From Ruminococcus sp. (GTDB lineage Bacteria > Bacillota > Clostridia > Oscillospirales > Ruminococcaceae): a stretch of DNA of 64,000 nucleotides. The DNA lies in NCBI RefSeq assembly GCF_017549005.1, contig NZ_JAFYYT010000047.1:62001-126000 (forward strand), read 5' to 3'. Below the pieces are notes generated by a model. That model searched no databases. It saw only the letters and a list, made by a program, of their open reading frames with translations, and was not told where the DNA came from. The translations under genes were made by a program, and so were the position numbers. Below are positions 16,576 through 23,700 of this stretch, one piece after another. Positions within the stretch are counted from its first letter, which is position 1. Each line of letters opens with the position of its first letter.

Positions 16576-18927
16576 ATGAGCGAAATGACGAATTTACAGA
16601 ATGCAGAAGTAAGGATAAAGGAAGTCGCAGAGCGTATTTCACATCTGCGCGAGGACCTCGGTATTTCGGTCGAGGAAATGGCTGCCGCAACGGATTATTC
16701 CGTGGAGGAATACAAGAAGCTCGAATCGGGCGAGCAGGATTTCAGCTTCACTTTTATATATAAATGCGCCAATAAATTCAATGTTGAGATAACCGAACTC
16801 ATGGAAGGAAGCAGCCCTGAGCTCAGTGGCTATACTGTCACACGAAAGGGCGAGGGAGTTCCTATCGTCCGCAGAAAGGGCTTTGCCTATAACCGCCTTG
16901 CTTCAAGATTCAAGAACAAGACCGTAGAGCCTTTCCATGTTGTTATTCCATATTCCGAGGAGGCTCTGTCACAGCCTCTCCATATGGCAAGCCATGCAGG
17001 ACAGGAAATGGATATCGTTATCAAGGGAACTCTTCGCATGACAGTGGGTTCGCATACAGAAACGCTCCATGAGGGAGACTGTATCTACTACGACAGCTCA
17101 ATGCCCCATGACGAAGTCGCTCTCGGCGGCGAGGACTGCGAGATATACGCTTTCGTAATGGCTCCGCGCGGAACGACGGGTATGACCGAATACAAGGAGC
17201 ACGTCGCAGAACATCACCTTACCAATGTGGATAAGGCAGGTCTGCTCCACCCTGTATCGGAAAAGTTCGTACAGTGCGAGACCAACGAGGAGGGCATACT
17301 CAGCGGAGTTCACTTTGTGGATCAGGATAAGTTCAACTTCGCATACGATATCGTTGACGCAATGGCGGAAAAATGTCCCGACAAGACTGCTATGATATAT
17401 GTTGACGTAAACAAGAACGAGCGTCGCTTCACATTCAAGGATATCAAGAAGTATTCATGTCAGACTGCGAATTACTTCAAGTCTCTCGGTATCAAGAAGG
17501 GCGACCGCGTAATGCTCATTCTCAAGCGCCATTATCAGTTCTGGTTCTCGATAATCGCGCTTCACCGTATCGGAGCCCTTGTTATCCCTGCGTCCAATAT
17601 GCTCAAGGAGCACGACCTCGAGTACCGTTTCAATTCCGCAAAGGTTTCGGCTATAGTATGTACTGCTGACGGCGATGTGGCTGACGAGGTCGATAAGGCA
17701 AATGCTGTTTCACCTTCACTCAGAACAAAGATAATGGTCAACGGTCAGCGCGAGGGCTGGCATGACTTCAACGAGGAGCTCTCTGCATACAGCACCCACT
17801 TCGAGCGCACTTCCGATACTCCATGCGGAACAGACCCTATGCTCATATTCTTCAGCTCGGGTACTTCGGGCAATCCGAAGCTTGTGCTCCACAGCTATCA
17901 GTATCCCCTCGGTCATTACGTTACTGCTCGTTACTGGCAGAATGCCGACCCCAACGGTCTGCACTTCACTATCTCGGATACAGGCTGGGGCAAGGCACTC
18001 TGGGGCAAGCTCTACGGTCAGTGGATGTGCGAGGCTGCTGTATTCGTTTACGACTTCGACCGCTTCCATGCAGATGATATACTTCCGATGTTCAAGAAGT
18101 ATAATATCACTTCTTTCTGCGCTCCTCCGACTATGTACCGCTTCTTTATCAAGGAGGACCTTTCAAAGTATGACCTTTCTTCACTGAAATACGCTTGTAT
18201 CGCCGGAGAAGCCCTCAACCCCGAGGTCTTCCACCAGTTCTACCGCGCAACGGGTATCAAGCTCATGGAGGGCTTCGGTCAGACCGAGACAACACTTACC
18301 ATTGCAAACGTTGTTGGTATGGAGCCTAAGCCCGGCAGTATGGGCAAGCCTAATCCGCAGTACGATGTGCAGGTGCTTCTCCCTGACGGTACTCCTGCAG
18401 GCGTCGGCGAAACAGGTGAGATCTGCGTTAAACTGAAAGAGGAAGGCGTTCCCGGCTACGGAGTTCCGGGCCTTGCGCTCTGCTACTACGGCGATGAGGA
18501 GAATACTGCCGAGACATGGCGGGAGGGCTTCTACCACACAGGCGATACCGCATGGGTGGACGAGGACGGATATTTCTGGTACGTCGGCAGAGTTGACGAT
18601 GTTATCAAGTCCTCAGGCTACCGTATCGGACCATTCGAGATCGAGAGCGTTCTCATGGAGCTTCCCTATGTGCTCGAATGTGCGGTTACAGGTGTTCCCG
18701 ATGAGATCAGAGGACAGGTCGTAAAGGCTACTATCGTCCTTACCAAGGATAAAACAGGCTCCGACGAGCTCGTCAAGGAGATAAAGGATTACGTCAAGGA
18801 GCGTACCGCCCCTTACAAATACCCGAGAGTCGTTGAGTTCGTTTCCGAACTGCCGAAGACTGTCGGCAGCGGCAAGATACGCCGTGCTGCTATCCGCGAA
18901 ATGGATAAGGCGAAGTATCAGAAGTGA
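16576..18927 (+). CDS. HTH-cupin-acyl-CoA synthetase (AMP-binding) fusion
   Basis: 783 residues from ATG 16576, with AAAGGAG upstream; a longer frame begins inside the T-box terminator. Three parts are visible: an XRE-type helix-turn-helix (about residues 17-65), a cupin (about 110-190, HMASHAGQEMDIVIKG and later HDEV), and an adenylate-forming synthetase (about 245-780) with FFSSGTSGNPK near 424, EGFGQTET near 560, YHTGD and the C-terminal GSGKIRR lysine. The synthetase activates a carboxylic acid to its CoA thioester; resemblance is to medium-chain/acetyl-CoA synthetase-like ligases. T-box control links it to amino acid supply, so isobutyrate, isovalerate, 2-methylbutyrate or phenylacetate are plausible substrates (inference). 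Confidence 0.85.
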   Translation: MSEMTNLQNAEVRIKEVAERISHLREDLGISVEEMAAATDYSVEEYKKLESGEQDFSFTFIYKCANKFNVEITELMEGSSPELSGYTVTRKGEGVPIVRRKGFAYNRLASRFKNKTVEPFHVVIPYSEEALSQPLHMASHAGQEMDIVIKGTLRMTVGSHTETLHEGDCIYYDSSMPHDEVALGGEDCEIYAFVMAPRGTTGMTEYKEHVAEHHLTNVDKAGLLHPVSEKFVQCETNEEGILSGVHFVDQDKFNFAYDIVDAMAEKCPDKTAMIYVDVNKNERRFTFKDIKKYSCQTANYFKSLGIKKGDRVMLILKRHYQFWFSIIALHRIGALVIPASNMLKEHDLEYRFNSAKVSAIVCTADGDVADEVDKANAVSPSLRTKIMVNGQREGWHDFNEELSAYSTHFERTSDTPCGTDPMLIFFSSGTSGNPKLVLHSYQYPLGHYVTARYWQNADPNGLHFTISDTGWGKALWGKLYGQWMCEAAVFVYDFDRFHADDILPMFKKYNITSFCAPPTMYRFFIKEDLSKYDLSSLKYACIAGEALNPEVFHQFYRATGIKLMEGFGQTETTLTIANVVGMEPKPGSMGKPNPQYDVQVLLPDGTPAGVGETGEICVKLKEEGVPGYGVPGLALCYYGDEENTAETWREGFYHTGDTAWVDEDGYFWYVGRVDDVIKSSGYRIGPFEIESVLMELPYVLECAVTGVPDEIRGQVVKATIVLTKDKTGSDELVKEIKDYVKERTAPYKYPRVVEFVSELPKTVGSGKIRRAAIREMDKAKYQK

Positions 18928-18974
18928 TGATGTTGATTTCAGAGTAAAAGCCTCACGGCAACTGCAATTATGGA

Positions 18975-19007
18975 AAACAGCTCTCCGCTGCGGAGAGCTG
19001 TTTTTTT
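18975..19007 (+). terminator. Terminator of the acyl-CoA ligase gene
   Basis: Stem AAACAGCTCTCCG/CGGAGAGCTGTTT with CTG loop followed by seven T. Confidence 0.9.
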
Positions 19008-19028
19008 CGGCTGTGAGGGGAAAAGTAC

Positions 19029-19062
19029 AAAAAGTCCTCACAGCGCGAAACTGTGAGGACTT
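19029..19062 (-). terminator. Probable original ppdK terminator, now behind the recombinase
   Basis: Stem AAGTCCTCACAG/CTGTGAGGACTT (19032-19043 with 19051-19062), T-run on the minus strand. It resembles the hairpin at 43807-43840 behind the present ppdK. It is best explained as the host terminator left behind when DNA was inserted at the ppdK 3' end. Confidence 0.75.
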
Positions 19063-19095
19063 AATTATTTTATATCACTTTTATCTCCGGAGAAG

Positions 19096-19140
19096 GATTA
19101 CTTCTTGTCAGCGATAGCAGCCTGAGCAGCCCTCCACCAA
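19096..19140. other. Left attachment junction (attL) in the ppdK 3' end
   Basis: The 14-base core GCAGCCTGAGCAGC (19117-19130) is identical to 44011-44024 inside ppdK. Read on the minus strand, the flank encodes AAQAAIADKK-stop, an orphan ppdK C-terminus equivalent to AAQAAISEKK-stop of the current gene. Host DNA lies left of the core, element DNA right of it. Confidence 0.8.
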
Positions 19141-20838
19141 CGCAGGCGCATAAGATGCCCCGAAAAGCCCGATTTTATGAGCTTTTTTGTCACCTTCCAC
19201 ATTGCACGTTTTCGGAGTTTTGTCATCGCCCGTGAAGTGCAGATACCAATCGAAGGAGTTCTCATTCACTACTATTTTTTCTACAAATGCTTCGATAACT
19301 GCCTCGGGAATATCTTCATCAGTGTCGAAATTAGTGTACCGTTCAAGAGCATATCTCAGCATAGTTATACGCTCGTTGTAGTCGGGAACATCATTTGTAT
19401 CCTTGACTTTCTCCGTCGGTGAGAGCTCGTTAATCTGCTCCTGCAAAGAAGCTATCTGCGTATCTACTTCCGACTTCATGTTCAAGAACTGCTCTTTGGT
19501 GATCTCATCGTCTGCCCTCATGGAGATGAGTTTGTTCAGACGCTTTTCCAGTTTTTCAAGCTCTGCCTTTTTCTGTGCGATGAGTTCGGTATTATCCTCA
19601 ACGACCTCTTCATCGTCGATATGTTTTTCGAGCATCTCCTCGGCAATGTCAAGTATCCTGTCGGTGTTCCTCAGAAACTCACGGAACAGGTTCTTCGCCA
19701 TGAACTGTAACTTCCAGCCGGGTATCATCTGAGATGTGCAGATACCGTCTATGGGCAGTCCCTTTTTGAGCCTTGTCTTTATAGTGCCGTTGCGTATCTG
19801 CGAGTAGCACATATACCCGTACTGCGTACCCTTTGATGTGGTGTGCCATACCTTGCGGTTGAATGTGCATCCGCAGGAGCATACCAGAAGCCTGCACCAT
19901 ACGTCCGAAACAGGCTTCTTGCCCTTTTCCTTGCGTCCTGTCTTGTTGGCAGGATTTTTCAGCCTTTTACTTTCCATTATCTCTTGCACCCTGTTGAATT
20001 CTTCCAGCGTAACGATAGTCTCGTGTTTACCCTCAACTCTCAGACGGTCTATCTCACCGAAATTGTTTATCTTCTTCTGTTCAAGGAAATCGGGAGTGAA
20101 CTGTTTGTGATATTCCAGTATGCCTGCGTAGAACGGGTTCTTCAGTATTTTGCTGATGTTGGATTCGTACCACCTGGTCTTGCCCATAGCAGTAAGGGCT
20201 CCCTCTTTTTCAAGCTCGAACTGTATCTGCCTTACGCCCATACCGTCGAGATACCAGTCGTAAATCTTACGCACCGTCTTAGCCTGCTCGGGATCAATAA
20301 CAAGTTCTTTGCCGACTCTGTTATAACCGAGGATATTTCCGTTGCCGTAATACACACCGTTTTCCATAGAGGTCTGCTGACCGCTTTTTACACGGATAGA
20401 AGTCTTACGGCTCTCGTCCTGAGCAAGCGTCGCCATTATAGTCAGACGAAGCTCGCCGTCACCCTCGAAAGTCCTGATATTATCATTGATGAAGAAGACT
20501 TCCACTCCTTGCTTTTTCAGGTCACGGGTGTATTGCAGAGTATCAACCGTGTTTCTTGCGAAACGTGATACTTCACGGGTAAGTATCAGGTTGAAGTCGC
20601 CGTTCTTCGCATCGCTGAGCATCTGCATGAACTGAGGACGTTTCTTCGCCGATGTTCCCGTGATACTCTCGTCAACATAACTGCGGACAAATGTCCATTC
20701 GGGATGCTGTTCAAGCAATGGTTTGTACCAGTCGAGCTGGTTTTCCAGAGCCGAGAGCTGTGCTTCGTGCTCGGTAGAAACTCTTGCATAGATGACAACG
20801 TTCTTCGGCATTGCGATTGTATTATATCCGTACATCAT
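19108..20838 (-). CDS. Large serine recombinase, C-terminus altered by integration
   Basis: 576 residues as read here. The resolvase domain has VVIYARVSTEHEAQ with nucleophile Ser21 and the later ILTREVSRFARN; a recombinase domain, a zinc ribbon (CRLLVCSCGCTF ... CYSQ) and a coiled coil (about 415-475) follow. AAGGAGG lies 4 and 7 bases before two adjacent ATGs; the second (20835) has the better spacing. The last residues CSGCYR and the stop are read from the attachment core and ppdK-derived host DNA. In a circular element the frame would run past the core into 48 more codons found at 43867-44010 (or 37678-37821), giving about 622 residues. Catalyses integration and excision at ppdK. Confidence 0.9.
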   Translation of the reverse strand: MMYGYNTIAMPKNVVIYARVSTEHEAQLSALENQLDWYKPLLEQHPEWTFVRSYVDESITGTSAKKRPQFMQMLSDAKNGDFNLILTREVSRFARNTVDTLQYTRDLKKQGVEVFFINDNIRTFEGDGELRLTIMATLAQDESRKTSIRVKSGQQTSMENGVYYGNGNILGYNRVGKELVIDPEQAKTVRKIYDWYLDGMGVRQIQFELEKEGALTAMGKTRWYESNISKILKNPFYAGILEYHKQFTPDFLEQKKINNFGEIDRLRVEGKHETIVTLEEFNRVQEIMESKRLKNPANKTGRKEKGKKPVSDVWCRLLVCSCGCTFNRKVWHTTSKGTQYGYMCYSQIRNGTIKTRLKKGLPIDGICTSQMIPGWKLQFMAKNLFREFLRNTDRILDIAEEMLEKHIDDEEVVEDNTELIAQKKAELEKLEKRLNKLISMRADDEITKEQFLNMKSEVDTQIASLQEQINELSPTEKVKDTNDVPDYNERITMLRYALERYTNFDTDEDIPEAVIEAFVEKIVVNENSFDWYLHFTGDDKTPKTCNVEGDKKAHKIGLFGASYAPALVEGCSGCYR

Positions 20839-21050
20839 ACCGCCTCCTTATCTTCTGTGTTTGGTATAGTATAGCGCGCATCTGCGCCGTTGTCAAGCCC
20901 TTTGCCGTAATATTCGTTGCAGATATTGCGGTAAACGTGCTTAGGTATCTCACCCTGTTCGTACAGAAGCCCGATCAGCTTCAAAGCTGCACCGATCTCC
21001 TGCTTGGTTGCATTCTGTGTGACATTCTTTCTTTTTCTCTCTGATGTCAT
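20835..21050 (-). CDS. Small protein upstream of the recombinase, unknown
   Basis: 71 residues, RBS GGAGGAAC before ATG. It has a basic N-terminus and a helical core (AALKLIGLLYEQGEIPKHVYRNI) ending in EYYGKGLDNGAD. Its TGA overlaps the ATG of the recombinase (ATGATG), so the two are co-expressed and coupled. Size, charge and position fit a recombination directionality factor or regulator, but no family is recognised. Confidence 0.7.
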   Translation of the reverse strand: MTSERKRKNVTQNATKQEIGAALKLIGLLYEQGEIPKHVYRNICNEYYGKGLDNGADARYTIPNTEDKEAV

Positions 21051-21107
21051 TTTTGTTCCTCCATAGCAGGTACTTCCCCTGCTTTCTCTCTTTTTATATT
21101 TCTGTTA

Positions 21108-21140
21108 ATCAGCCGAACCCCATCGGCTGATAATATTATA
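21108..21140 (-). promoter_or_regulatory. Promoter and palindromic leader of the recombinase operon
   Basis: A -10 box TATAAT (21135-21140, minus) is followed at once by a perfect palindrome ATCAGCCGA/TCGGCTGAT (21108-21131) in the untranslated leader. It could be an operator or an RNA hairpin. A -35 match is weak (TGGACT at 21159-21164). Confidence 0.55.
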
Positions 21141-21231
21141 GCGCACACCGATACAAAAAGTCCAGATTCATTGCGCATGAACTTTAGGTTGAATTTCATT
21201 TTTCCCCAGTGCAATTTATACTGGAAATATG

Positions 21232-21263
21232 AAAAGCACCAAGCGATAATGCTCAGTGCTTCA
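21232..21263 (-). terminator. Terminator of the MGMT gene
   Basis: Hairpin AAGCAC...GTGCTT with inner AGC/GCT, 15 bases after the MGMT stop, ending in a short T-run on the minus strand. Confidence 0.6.
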
Positions 21264-21278
21264 TAGGTATTTTTAGAT

Positions 21279-21773
21279 TTATAGTGCTTTCTCCAGTGTC
21301 AGCAACTTGATCTTTCTATCCAGACCTCCGGCGTATCCGGTCAGGCTGCCGTCTGTGCCGATAACTCTGTGACACGGGACAATGATCGAAATGGGATTAT
21401 GCCCGACAGCACCGCCAACTGCCTGGGCTGACATACGATGGGTACCTTTCTGCTCGGCGATGATAGCTGCGATCTCGCCATAGGTCATAGTATGTCCGTA
21501 TGGTATCGAAAGCAGTATCTCATAAACCGCCTTGCGGAACGGAGTTGCAGTCAAACTTATAGGCGGAGTAAAGTCGGGAGCTTTGCCGCCGAAATATGTA
21601 TTGAGCCATTTGATAGCCTGCGTGAATATCGGTAGTTCTTCTTCGGTGCTTTCAGATATCGGTTTATGGGGAAAGAATTTCTGTCCGTCGAACCATAAGC
21701 CTGTGAGTGATTCACCGCTGCTTGCGAGAGTGATGCTGCCGAGCGGAGAGTTATAGTGATAGATATAGTCCAT
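21279..21773 (-). CDS. ogt: Methylated-DNA-protein cysteine methyltransferase
   Basis: 164 residues from ATG 21773; a longer open frame (to 21917) overlaps the upstream gene and lacks support. The active-site motif PCHRV places the acceptor Cys134, preceded by the helix-turn-helix arginine-finger region PFRKAVYEILLSIPYGHTMTYGEIA. It transfers the O6-alkyl group from guanine to itself in one suicidal step. Ogt is used loosely for this class. It follows the nuclease-like gene by 10 bases and may share its transcript. Confidence 0.92.
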   Translation of the reverse strand: MDYIYHYNSPLGSITLASSGESLTGLWFDGQKFFPHKPISESTEEELPIFTQAIKWLNTYFGGKAPDFTPPISLTATPFRKAVYEILLSIPYGHTMTYGEIAAIIAEQKGTHRMSAQAVGGAVGHNPISIIVPCHRVIGTDGSLTGYAGGLDRKIKLLTLEKAL

Positions 21774-21783
21774 ATTTATGTAA

Positions 21784-22248
21784 TTAATGAAAACGAGAAA
21801 AATCTGTGCACAAGTATTTTTCAAATTGCTTCTTACAGTATTCTCTTTTTTTACCTGTTGTCTTATCAGTTCTATTGCCATTAAACCAGATGCTTCTTTT
21901 TCCTTTATTCTTTCCATTTTTATTGGTCACGCATTCATTAAGAAATTCTTCTGAAGATAATATCCACATTGAATCCAAACGTTCCGAGTAAAATACGAAA
22001 TAAAAATTTGGAGTTAATTCATGTGTAATTGCTGAAAACAAAGCCGCATCTCCGTCAGTGACCTTACTCGAACGGGCTTTGATCTGTATTTCTATAAAAG
22101 TCCCATCTGCCTTTTTGATAATACAATCTACTCCATGATCATCAACAAGAGGAAGATAAACATCTAATCCTTCCATTAGCATTTGACCAACAAGGTTATA
22201 TTCCATACGTTTTCCAAAGCTTGCAGAGTCTCTGAATGAGATGCCCAT
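21784..22248 (-). CDS. PD-(D/E)XK nuclease-fold-like protein
   Basis: 154 residues, RBS AGGAGG. The segment GKRMEYNLVGQMLMEG, then DDHGVDCIIKKADGTFIEIQIKAR gives an E-(x)n-D-(x)n-EIQIK arrangement typical of the PD-(D/E)XK fold found in DUF4365-like and group I intron-associated nucleases. Metal ligands would be the Asp of GVDC and the Glu of EIQIK. The C-terminus is lysine-rich. Role unknown; it may act in element maintenance or defence. Nuclease activity is inferred only from the motif. Confidence 0.55.
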   Translation of the reverse strand: MGISFRDSASFGKRMEYNLVGQMLMEGLDVYLPLVDDHGVDCIIKKADGTFIEIQIKARSSKVTDGDAALFSAITHELTPNFYFVFYSERLDSMWILSSEEFLNECVTNKNGKNKGKRSIWFNGNRTDKTTGKKREYCKKQFEKYLCTDFSRFH

Positions 22249-22428
22249 AATAATCCTCCTATCTTTATATTACGTTAGTTACAAATCGCTTTTACAATTA
22301 TGTTTGCTATATTATACAACACAAAATAAAAATAGTCAACCATAAGCAAAATTAATATGTTGCTTGTTTTATAGACGGCGAATACATATCTTAACACAAT
22401 GAATGCTAATGTAATTATTGATTTCTTC

Positions 22429-22848
22429 CCAGCAAGCTCGGTATCCCCGCATTACAATTTTGGAAAATTGAATGCTGTGATACATAGCTTGACAGGAGCT
22501 TTGCCCCTATGACCCCGACCGAGAAAATATACAAGAACTGATGCTATCCCTTGAACCACAAGTGAGCAAAAATACCGAGCCTGATGCTCGGTAACAGAGA
22601 TGCCACAAAGGGGTAAAAATCAACCTCAGCAAGCACGGCAATTCGTTCCCACGGAAACCCGTGATAACGCCTCGCATAGCTTGCTGAGGGATACTCCCCC
22701 AAGCCCCCGAATCATGAAACCAACAGCATGAAATTTGAATACCCCAAAAGAGAGTAAAAACCAATCTAGCAAGCACGGTATCATGTGGCCACAACTTTCG
22801 TGGAAACATGATACTAAGCTTGCTAGTGGGACACCCCTAAACCCCCGG
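22429..22848. repeat. Three related long palindromes with C-rich tails (oriT-like)
   Basis: Copies lie at about 22429-22520, 22624-22711 and 22766-22848. Each starts AGCAAGC(A/T)CGG, contains nested inverted repeats (copy 3: CTAGCAAGC/GCTTGCTAG, then GTATCATG/CATGATAC, then CCAC/GTGG), and ends with a tract such as CCCCTAAACCCCC or ACTCCCCCAAGCCCCC. This is the general design of relaxase-recognised origins of transfer, though REP-like or replication palindromes are possible. The 22249-22972 gap contains no gene besides these; a small hairpin CCGAGC/GCTCGG is at about 22577-22592. Confidence 0.55.
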
Positions 22849-22972
22849 ATTTTTGATAAGAAAAAAGAATATAATTATCCACTCTACGGAGCGTGGATTG
22901 ACGTGACTTCCGCACTAATTTATAATAAAAATATCATCAGAAAAACTGATAGACGGAAGGAGAAAAATCACT

Positions 22973-23662
22973 ATGAAAATACTTGTTCTTAATGGCAGTT
23001 CCAAGCGTGCGAAAAGTGACACGATGCACATCACACGAGCGTTCCTTGACGGCATGAAAGAAGCCGCTTCGCAGGATGTACACATCGTCAATATCATCGA
23101 CAAGCATATCGAATATTGTACGGGCTGTTTCACCTGCAAGCGCAACGGCGGAGAGTGTATCCATAACGATGATATGAAAGAGCTACTCGGTGAGGTTCTG
23201 GAGAGCGATCTTCTGCTGTTCAGCTACCCACTTTACTGCTACGGAATGCCTGCGCCGATGAAGGCTTTTGCTGACCGCACGATGCCGCTTTCAAGTATGG
23301 CGATGAAGAAGCAGGGCGACAGGTACGTTCATGTCGGACAGGCAGACTTTTCGCACCTGAAATACATGATGATCTGCGGCTGCGGATTCCCGAACAGCAA
23401 GCAGAATTTCGAGCCAGCGGTCATGCAGTTCAAGCTGATGTTCCCGAATAATCATACCATCATTACTGTACCCGAAAGTCCGATGTTCAATGCACCCGAA
23501 GCGGCAGAGGTAACTGTGCCGAGATTGGAGCTTGTGAAGCAGGCAGGAAAGCAGTATGCTGATACAGGCGAGATAGATGAAAAATTGCTTGCGGATATAT
23601 GCTCTCCGATGATACCCGAAGATGTGTTTGCGGGTATCTGCAATGGAGAGATCAAGGTATAA
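22973..23662 (+). CDS. NAD(P)H-dependent FMN reductase/flavodoxin-fold protein
   Basis: 229 residues, RBS GGAAGGAG. The N-terminal MKILVLNGSSKRAKSDT is the phosphate-binding loop for FMN, and CTGCFTCKRNGGEC is the cysteine pair seen in the iron-sulfur flavoprotein/NADPH-dependent reductase branch. It also has YPLYCYGMPAPMKAFADR. Likely a quinone, nitro-compound or disulfide reductase. It faces the UvrA-like gene convergently, sharing a hairpin. Confidence 0.8.
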   Translation: MKILVLNGSSKRAKSDTMHITRAFLDGMKEAASQDVHIVNIIDKHIEYCTGCFTCKRNGGECIHNDDMKELLGEVLESDLLLFSYPLYCYGMPAPMKAFADRTMPLSSMAMKKQGDRYVHVGQADFSHLKYMMICGCGFPNSKQNFEPAVMQFKLMFPNNHTIITVPESPMFNAPEAAEVTVPRLELVKQAGKQYADTGEIDEKLLADICSPMIPEDVFAGICNGEIKV

Positions 23663-23696
23663 AAACGGAAGCTGTCGCGATATGCAACAGCTTCCG
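23661..23696 (-). terminator. Terminator of the UvrA-like gene
   Basis: Stem CGGAAGCTGT/ACAGCTTCCG (23666-23675 with 23687-23696), five T on the minus strand. It also lies directly behind the FMN reductase gene on the plus strand. Confidence 0.8.
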
Positions 23697-23700
23697 CTTA

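Noticed and set aside
22735-22992. 85-codon frame across the third palindrome
   Set aside because: It runs through the hairpin repeat, has no ribosome site and overlaps the start of the FMN reductase gene.
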